A DNA stretch of 64,000 nt from Cyclaneusma minus. Lineage: Eukaryota; Ascomycota; Leotiomycetes; Marthamycetales; Marthamycetaceae. Below the pieces are notes generated by a model, which ran no database searches, was not told the origin of the DNA, and saw only the letters and a list, made by a program, of their open reading frames with translations. The stretch lies in contig JAKZHN010000006.1 of the NCBI GenBank assembly GCA_037179335.1, forward strand, positions 992,001 through 1,056,000, given 5' to 3'. This document shows, in pieces, positions 58,541 to 64,000 of this stretch. Both the position numbers and the translations under genes were made by a program. Every line of letters begins with the position of its first letter. Position 1 is the stretch's first letter.

Positions 58541-60303
58541 TCAGTGGCCCAGAATCTCACCCTTTTCCACTATTGTCTGCTGGCACTTCTTCAGAATCGC
58601 CGCCTGCCTCGCAACCTCCCCGAGCCGGCCAATGACCTGCTTATTCCCATCTACAAAGCCATAAAGCGCGTACGAAATGCCCACGTCCTCGCAGAACTCC
58701 TGTACCAGCTTCTGCGTCGCCCGAAGGTTGTGTCGCGGGATTCGAGGATACAGGTGATGGATGGCTTGGAATTGCAGGCCGCCGTGAAAGAAGTCGAGCC
58801 ACTGCGGACAGTCCACGTCCATCGTCGTGCGCAGCATGCGTTGGGGGAAACTTTCGTGGGGCCCAAGGTCTGCTGTGCTCATGGCGAAGTGGGAGAGCGT
58901 AATTTGGCAGTGTACGGGCATGGTTACCATGTGGCTGATCATCACGAAGAGGAAACGCCCGGAGTTGGTGGGTATGCTTCTGTAGACAATTCCGTAGCCA
59001 AACCATGTCCAGAAGAATGCCTGGCCCGCGAGTTCGAGCCAGTTTATCCACCATGCTGGTCCCTTTCGCGGGTTCAGCCTGCTGATAAGGAAAACCCATG
59101 ATTGGACGTATAAATTGAAACGTCCGAAGGTGAGAATGGGATAGTACATGTAGTTTTGTATCGGTAGCATGACCTTAGCGAAGGCATCGAAGGCCATGAG
59201 CTTGTTGTGGTAGGTCGAGTAAAGTGACTGAAGCAGCCGGTGTGAAATAGCAAAGAACGGCATATGCTCAATGTCGGGATCATGCTCTGGAGAATTTGTG
59301 ATGATATGGTGCACGTTATGGCTGCGTTTCCACCAACCAAGGGACAGGCCGCCGAGGAAGTCGGCAATGATGACCCCAATCGCTGTGTCAACTGTAAAGT
59401 TGTGTGTGATCCCCATATGCCCGGCGTCATGGGCCGAGAAGACGAGCTGGTGCCAGAACATGCCCAAGAACATGCCGCTTATGCCATACCAGCCAACATG
59501 TAAGAAGTAAAGCATCAAGCCAAAGAGGGTCGAATATCTCGATATTTCGATAGCGTATGATGAGTAGTTGCAGTTGTATAGCCCGCGCTCGCGGATTTTG
59601 TCATTTAATAGCCGATATTTTCGGACGACCTCATCTTGAGTAGCAGCGTCGAGCGCTGGATACTTTGCAAGGTCCAGATTGATCTCGGTTTTCGTCCGAA
59701 CATCAAGATGCGACATGACACCCGTAGTCTCGTTATCTTCCAATGAGGAAATGGATGATAAAGACGAGGATCTTTTCACGCCGGTGGTGCGAGCGGATCG
59801 GTGATGTAGACCATGCTGTTCCTCGCGATCAAATACCGGACTGGCCGCCCTGGAGCTGTCGGGGGTGTCTGATGTGCTTTCGGCCTGTAATTGCGTCTGT
59901 ACCTGGTCTTCCAACTCATCTTCCGACTGTTCAGGGCAGAGAGGTCTAAACTTCCCCCCTCTGATTGGCGGCTCGAAGTTCGTCCATCGTCCTTCAATTC
60001 TTCCAATGATGTATCGATTCATCATCTCTCGTGTTTCCTTGGAATGCATGCTGGGATATATTAGCATGGAGAAGGTACAGTAGGTTTTGGTGTAACATAC
60101 GCATTAACTTCGTCGGTGGCGTCGCGACCTACCAGGTGTTTGATAGCCAAGTCACCACCGGGATGGAAAGGAATCCATGCGTCGGCCTTGAAAACTTTCT
60201 GGTCTGCAATGAAGATGGACCGCCCATCGGCAATTAGAGCTTCAACCTGTCGCCGTGAGAGGAGCGGCCTTTCGCGCTGTGGGGTGGTGATGGGGGCGGC
60301 CAT
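58541..60303 (-). CDS. Delta-8 sphingolipid desaturase with cytochrome b5 domain
   Basis: Two exons, 60303-60101 and 60050-58541, with a 50-nt intron, give 570 residues. The enzyme inserts the delta-8 double bond in the long-chain base of fungal glucosylceramide in the ER. The N-terminal cytochrome b5 domain has the haem motif HPGG (His47). A Ser/Glu-rich linker (about 100-190) follows. The desaturase core has HDAGH (275-279), HNVHH (312-316) and QAIHH (496-500); the Gln in the third box is typical of front-end desaturases. Several membrane helices lie between the boxes (for example TLFGLMLYFLHVGWYGISGMFLG). Length and layout match fungal delta-8 sphingolipid desaturases rather than delta-9 acyl-CoA enzymes, where b5 is C-terminal. 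Confidence 0.92.
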
Positions 60304-61123
60304 TGTCGGTGATTTAAAGGGGGCGGTAGCAGTGATTCAAGAAGGGATGGAGGGAACGATCGAGGTAGAGTAGCGAGAGTGGCTAGGCGGACGTGACGAT
60401 AGCCATGGTCGGCTCTAGAGGAAGGCCAGGTGCTGCGAGGGACGTTCGAGTCGCAATTCGAGGAAAAAACGAAGGACGTTGTTCGTGTGTGGTCGCACAA
60501 GTCGGTGAATGGCGTGGTGAACAAGACAGCGTGCTTTAGTGGGGAGACGTAGAAATAAGGTGAGCCACATAATCCCGCCGCGGGGCCGAGCAGGTACCAC
60601 TGTCCAGATAATCATCGGCCTGACTCCAATAGACTGAACACTACTAATTGACTGGATCATTGTAGATTGATATTCCGAACTTCTCTAGTTTTGAAATACT
60701 CTGGATTTTCCAACTACGCATTGCTTCTTGTCACTCTTGTTCCAAGTCTCAGGAATCCTTCATCCTCGAGGGAGCATGCAAGCAAATGACCGCAGCGGCT
60801 GTTTGGAACATGACCTTGTATATTCCAATGATCCCTGATGGTTCAATGTGCGAGTGCTCGGCCATCGACGGACTTGTCATCACTGAATCACAACTCCCAC
60901 GAGGGCCGCCGACTACGCTGGCTATGTACTGTTGCGGTCCCTGCTTGCGAACAATGCTTGTTCTTCACACAAGCAAGCAGACCAGCAGCACAACAACACC
61001 GCATCGAGGTATCATAGCATTTCTGGACAGATTCTATCGTACACGGGACCATGCGCCTCTTTCCTATGCTTGTATCCGCTAAGGTAGGAAACGCTCGAGC
61101 CTCGCCACATAAACTACACGTTT
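60304..61123. other. Intergenic between LPD1 3' end and the desaturase start
   Basis: 820 bp: desaturase promoter plus LPD1 3' flank. No gene was seen. A short AT-rich part at 60640-60720 contains GGATT words loosely like those of the 24.4-kb array. Confidence 0.45.
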
Positions 61124-62856
61124 CTAGTAATGAATTGCCTTTCCGTATGTTGCCATCGCCGCCTCCTTGAACGCCTCAGCCAAGGTAGGGTGTGCGTGGC
61201 TGGTTCGGCCGATATCTTCGCTCGACGCGCCGTACTCAATAGCCAGGGTTCCCTCCGCAATCATTTCACCAGCGTTGGGTCCGATAATGTGGACTCCCAG
61301 GATTCGGTCGGTTTCCGCGTCGGCGATCATCTTGACGAATCCCTCGGTGTCAAGGTTGGTCTTGGCTCTCGAGTTTGCGGAGAAAGGGAAGGTGCCGATC
61401 TTGTACTTGACCCCTGACTCCTTGACCTCCTGTTCGCTCTGGCCAACCCATGCGACTTCCGGGTGAGTGTACATCACGGATGGGATGGCGCCATAGTTGA
61501 CATGGCCGTATCCCTTCTTGATGTACTCCACCACGGCAACGGCTTCCTCCTCTGCCTTGTGGGCCAACATAGGTCCGAAAGTACAGTCGCCAACTACCCG
61601 AATGTGGGGGATCTTGGTTCTGTATTCTTGGTCGATGACCAGACGTCCCTTGTCATCAGTCTCGAGTCCGATGTTCTCGAGTCCCAACCCGGCGGTGTAT
61701 GGTCGGCGTCCAATAGCGACGAGAACGACGTCGGCCTCGAGCTGAGGAATATTAGTAATTATCCGCTCAGGGATAAGAACTTTTCACTTACCGTCTCTTG
61801 CTTGCCACCCTTGGCAGCCTCCACTTCAAGCTTGACCTTCTCGCCGCTAGCGTCACCTCCCATAACCTTGGTGTTGAGCTTGAAGTCAATGCCTTGCTTC
61901 TTGAGGATCTTCTGCGTGGCTTTCGAAACTTCGGTGTCCATGCCTGGTCCACCAATCTGTCCGAGGAACTCGACAACAGTGACCTTTGCGCCCAGTCTCG
62001 ACCAGACAGATCCCATCTCAAGACCGATGATTCCTCCACCAATCACTACCATCTTTTCCGGAACCTTCTCCAACGCAATTGCTCCTGTGCTGGTGATGAT
62101 TCTCTTCTCGTCGATCTCAAGTCCAGGGAACGGGGTGGCCTCGCTACCAGTCGCAATGAGAATGTTCTTTCCGGTGATCGACTTCTCGCCACCTTCCGTG
62201 AGGTTGACCTTGACTTCGTGTTCGCTAGCAAATGATGCGGTTCCCTTGATGTATTCAACATTGTTCTTCTTGAAGAGGAATTCCACGCCCTTGGTAAGAC
62301 CAGAGACAGCGGTCTCTTTTGACTTCATCATCTGCTGTAGGTTGAGCTTCACATCGCCAACGTCAATTCCCCGGTTCTTTGTGTCGTGTAGGATCTGGTG
62401 GTAGAGATGCGAGTTGTTGAGCAGAGCTTTCGAAGGAATACATCCGACGTTGAGACAGGTTCCACCGAGCGTGCCACGCTTTTCTATGCAGGTGACCTGA
62501 GAGTATCGTCAGCTGGACGGAGCTAGGCTGTTAATGCGCACGCAGCATACCTTCATGCCATCCTGACCAGCTTTGATGGCGGCAACGTAGCCGGCAACGC
62601 CACCACCGATGATAACCAGATCCTTCTCCTCTGCAGCGAGTTAGCAGACTCCGACGGCAGATCGAGGGCACCACCAACCTGACTCCGAGGCGTATCCGCG
62701 TCGATTTACAACGGTGGGAAGGGACAGGGCGGAAGCACTGGGTATGCATAGTCAGCGGCGAACGAGAGAAATTGGGGAGTGAAAGCCGGCCTACCGGGAT
62801 GAAGCTTTGAAGGCAGACCTCACGGTCGCGCTTGGCATGAACAAGCTGCGAATCAT
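61124..62856 (-). CDS. LPD1: Dihydrolipoamide dehydrogenase, mitochondrial (E3)
   Basis: Five exons (62856-62795, 62737-62679, 62630-62551, 62496-61792, 61741-61124) give 507 residues. E3 reoxidises dihydrolipoamide in pyruvate, 2-oxoglutarate and branched-chain dehydrogenases and in the glycine cleavage system. The first two exons encode an Arg/Ser-rich mitochondrial presequence (MIRSLFMPSATVRSAFKASS, then NRRGYASESE). The FAD fold starts with DLVIIGGGVAGYVAA. The redox disulfide is GGTCLNVGCIPSK (Cys81, Cys86), the NAD site MVVIGGGIIGLEMGSVW, the second FAD motif IPHIRVVGDCTFGPMLAHKAEEE, and the catalytic pair is in SHAHPTLAE (His486, Glu491). Strong codon bias suggests high expression. The start at 62856 begins the presequence. 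Confidence 0.96.
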
Positions 62857-64000
62857 GATGGTCTAGATGATTCGAGGGTAGGGCGACAGAGGAATGGGTA
62901 TAGGAGGGTGCGGGAGGCAATTCGTGGATGTCTTTGACTTTGGTTGAGAAGTAATCGCATTGCACAGCTTAAGCTTTCGATTTCGGCCCGGCGCATCCCG
63001 ACATCCCGCACGGTACTCTAGCCGCGACTTCAATATTGACATATCTTATAAGCTTGACAGCTTCGATCTTTGCTTCGACTCGAGCTGGCCTTAGTGGCCA
63101 AGCAGTTAGCCAGTGACAACTACATGTATCAAAGCATTTTCAATCCCCCAGAACTCTAGCTTTCGTCCCGAAAACGGTAGCAACATCGCGTTGACAGAGA
63201 ACAAACTGTAAGGAGTCGGCCGAGTCGTTCTTAACTTTTAAGACCTTTATCCATCCCGCTCGAAATTCGAAAACCTGGCAAGAAAATTCGATCTTCCTAT
63301 GACTTCTGAAAAACTACTGTATGTACCGAGCCTGATGTCTCATGATCTCATCTCATCCCAGACCCAAGCCCAAGAGAGTGGCGGCTCATATAAGAGAAAC
63401 CGAGCGCGGCAATTAGGAGCTCGCCATCAAGTGACCAACTTTGGTCGCATACTCTCAATCATTGGAGATATTTCGAATTATTGTGGAATGTCATAATTAC
63501 TGAGAGCATTTCCAAGCAAGTTTCGCCTGGGGAGTGGTCCAGACTTTTCTCACCTAACAGCTAACTGTAGATGCACCCTCATATTGGCAATCCGATTTAG
63601 CTACTTGGGTTTTTACTACCCATTTCAGAATTGACGTTTCATCAATGCTTGTTATCACTCACTTGGTTGATATAGAATAATATTGTCCTCGGCACAGCTA
63701 TTTTTGGGCGGTCGGTACATGCATCAGAATTGCTGCTCATCCAGATGTCAGCTTCGGCCCGGTCTTGATCTCTCTCAAGCTTGAGAAAACATCGGCCCGG
63801 CTCAATTGAAGCTCGGTACGGGCCGTTTAACACACTTGCAAATCGCTAGCATCCTTATCTCAGGTCTCCTGACTTACCGATATGCCACTAGTACTACTAG
63901 ATCGTGGGGCCCTATCATCTATGGAACTATGTTGTTTTTCCGTAGACCCTAGTATGATCGGGGTCGTGATGTTTTATCACCTCAGGGGCGCTTCCCCTTT
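62857..64000. other. LPD1 upstream region to the right window edge
   Basis: 1.1 kb with no supportable gene; the open frames are short and featureless. It is AT-richer than the rest and probably holds the LPD1 promoter plus sequence flanking a gene outside the window. Confidence 0.45.

Noticed and set aside
58166..59101. 311-codon plus-strand frame opposite the desaturase
   Set aside because: Its right half mirrors the desaturase exon, and the left half has no coding character.
61463..62404. 313-codon open frame antisense to LPD1
   Set aside because: Same cause: a shadow of a highly expressed gene, and it also crosses LPD1 intron 4.
1..64000. tRNA, rRNA and transposon signals
   Set aside because: I looked for B-box-like GGTTCGA words, terminal repeats and transposase or reverse-transcriptase frames. 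The hits were isolated or inside coding exons; a covariance or repeat search would be decisive.

Overview
This window is nuclear DNA from a filamentous ascomycete fungus (Pezizomycotina; class not settled, Dothideomycetes, Leotiomycetes and Eurotiomycetes all possible). Evidence for this is the gene-dense layout on both strands, introns of about 48-85 nt with GTANGN donors and CTAAC/CTGAC-like branch sites, a Zn2Cys6 transcription factor, a fungal rhodopsin-type (PTH11-like) membrane protein, a cytochrome-b5 sphingolipid desaturase, a probable augmin (HAUS1-like) subunit and a Fus3/Kss1/Pmk1-type MAP kinase. I saw no transposon, rRNA, tRNA or CRISPR array.

Layout, left to right. 0-10 kb: an unrecognised repeat-bearing gene running off the left edge (-), DPH7 (-), a Bles03/DUF1917 protein (+) tail-to-tail with the NatC catalytic subunit NAA30 (-), and PDAT/LRO1 (+). 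10-20 kb: a Zn2Cys6 regulator (+), a small single-pass membrane protein (-) and SEC24 (+). 20-28 kb: the MAP kinase (+), ERV1 (-), HEM4 (+), a 19-bp-period degenerate repeat array, a fungal rhodopsin-type protein (+) and a TLDc/OXR1 protein (+). 28-40 kb: condensin CND1 (-) head-to-head with CDC7 (+), ribosomal protein L28 (-), the helicase CHL1 (-) and GAR1 (-). 40-52 kb: threonyl-tRNA synthetase (+), an SLM1-like PH protein (+), an LDB17/SPIN90 protein (+), an ER DnaJ-TPR co-chaperone (-) and a HAUS1-like coiled coil (+). 52-64 kb: VAC14 (-), a new 68-residue protein (-), delta-8 sphingolipid desaturase (-) and mitochondrial dihydrolipoamide dehydrogenase (-).

Most genes are single-copy housekeeping functions: translation (THS1, RPL28, GAR1, DPH7, NAA30), chromosome cycle (CND1, CDC7, CHL1, HAUS1), trafficking and phosphoinositides (SEC24, SLM1, LDB17, VAC14), mitochondria and haem (ERV1, HEM4, LPD1) and lipids (PDAT, desaturase). 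There is no operon-like or biosynthetic cluster logic. Several genes were reconstructed by joining exons at splice sites; ERV1, the small membrane protein and the 68-residue protein have no long open frame and had to be assembled from short exons.

I found no convincing new multi-gene system. The most unusual items are the left-edge gene with a tandemly duplicated intron-exon module, the roughly 16-copy 19-bp array at 24.35-24.65 kb, the 68-residue two-exon protein, and a stop codon lying inside a splice donor in the small membrane protein gene.
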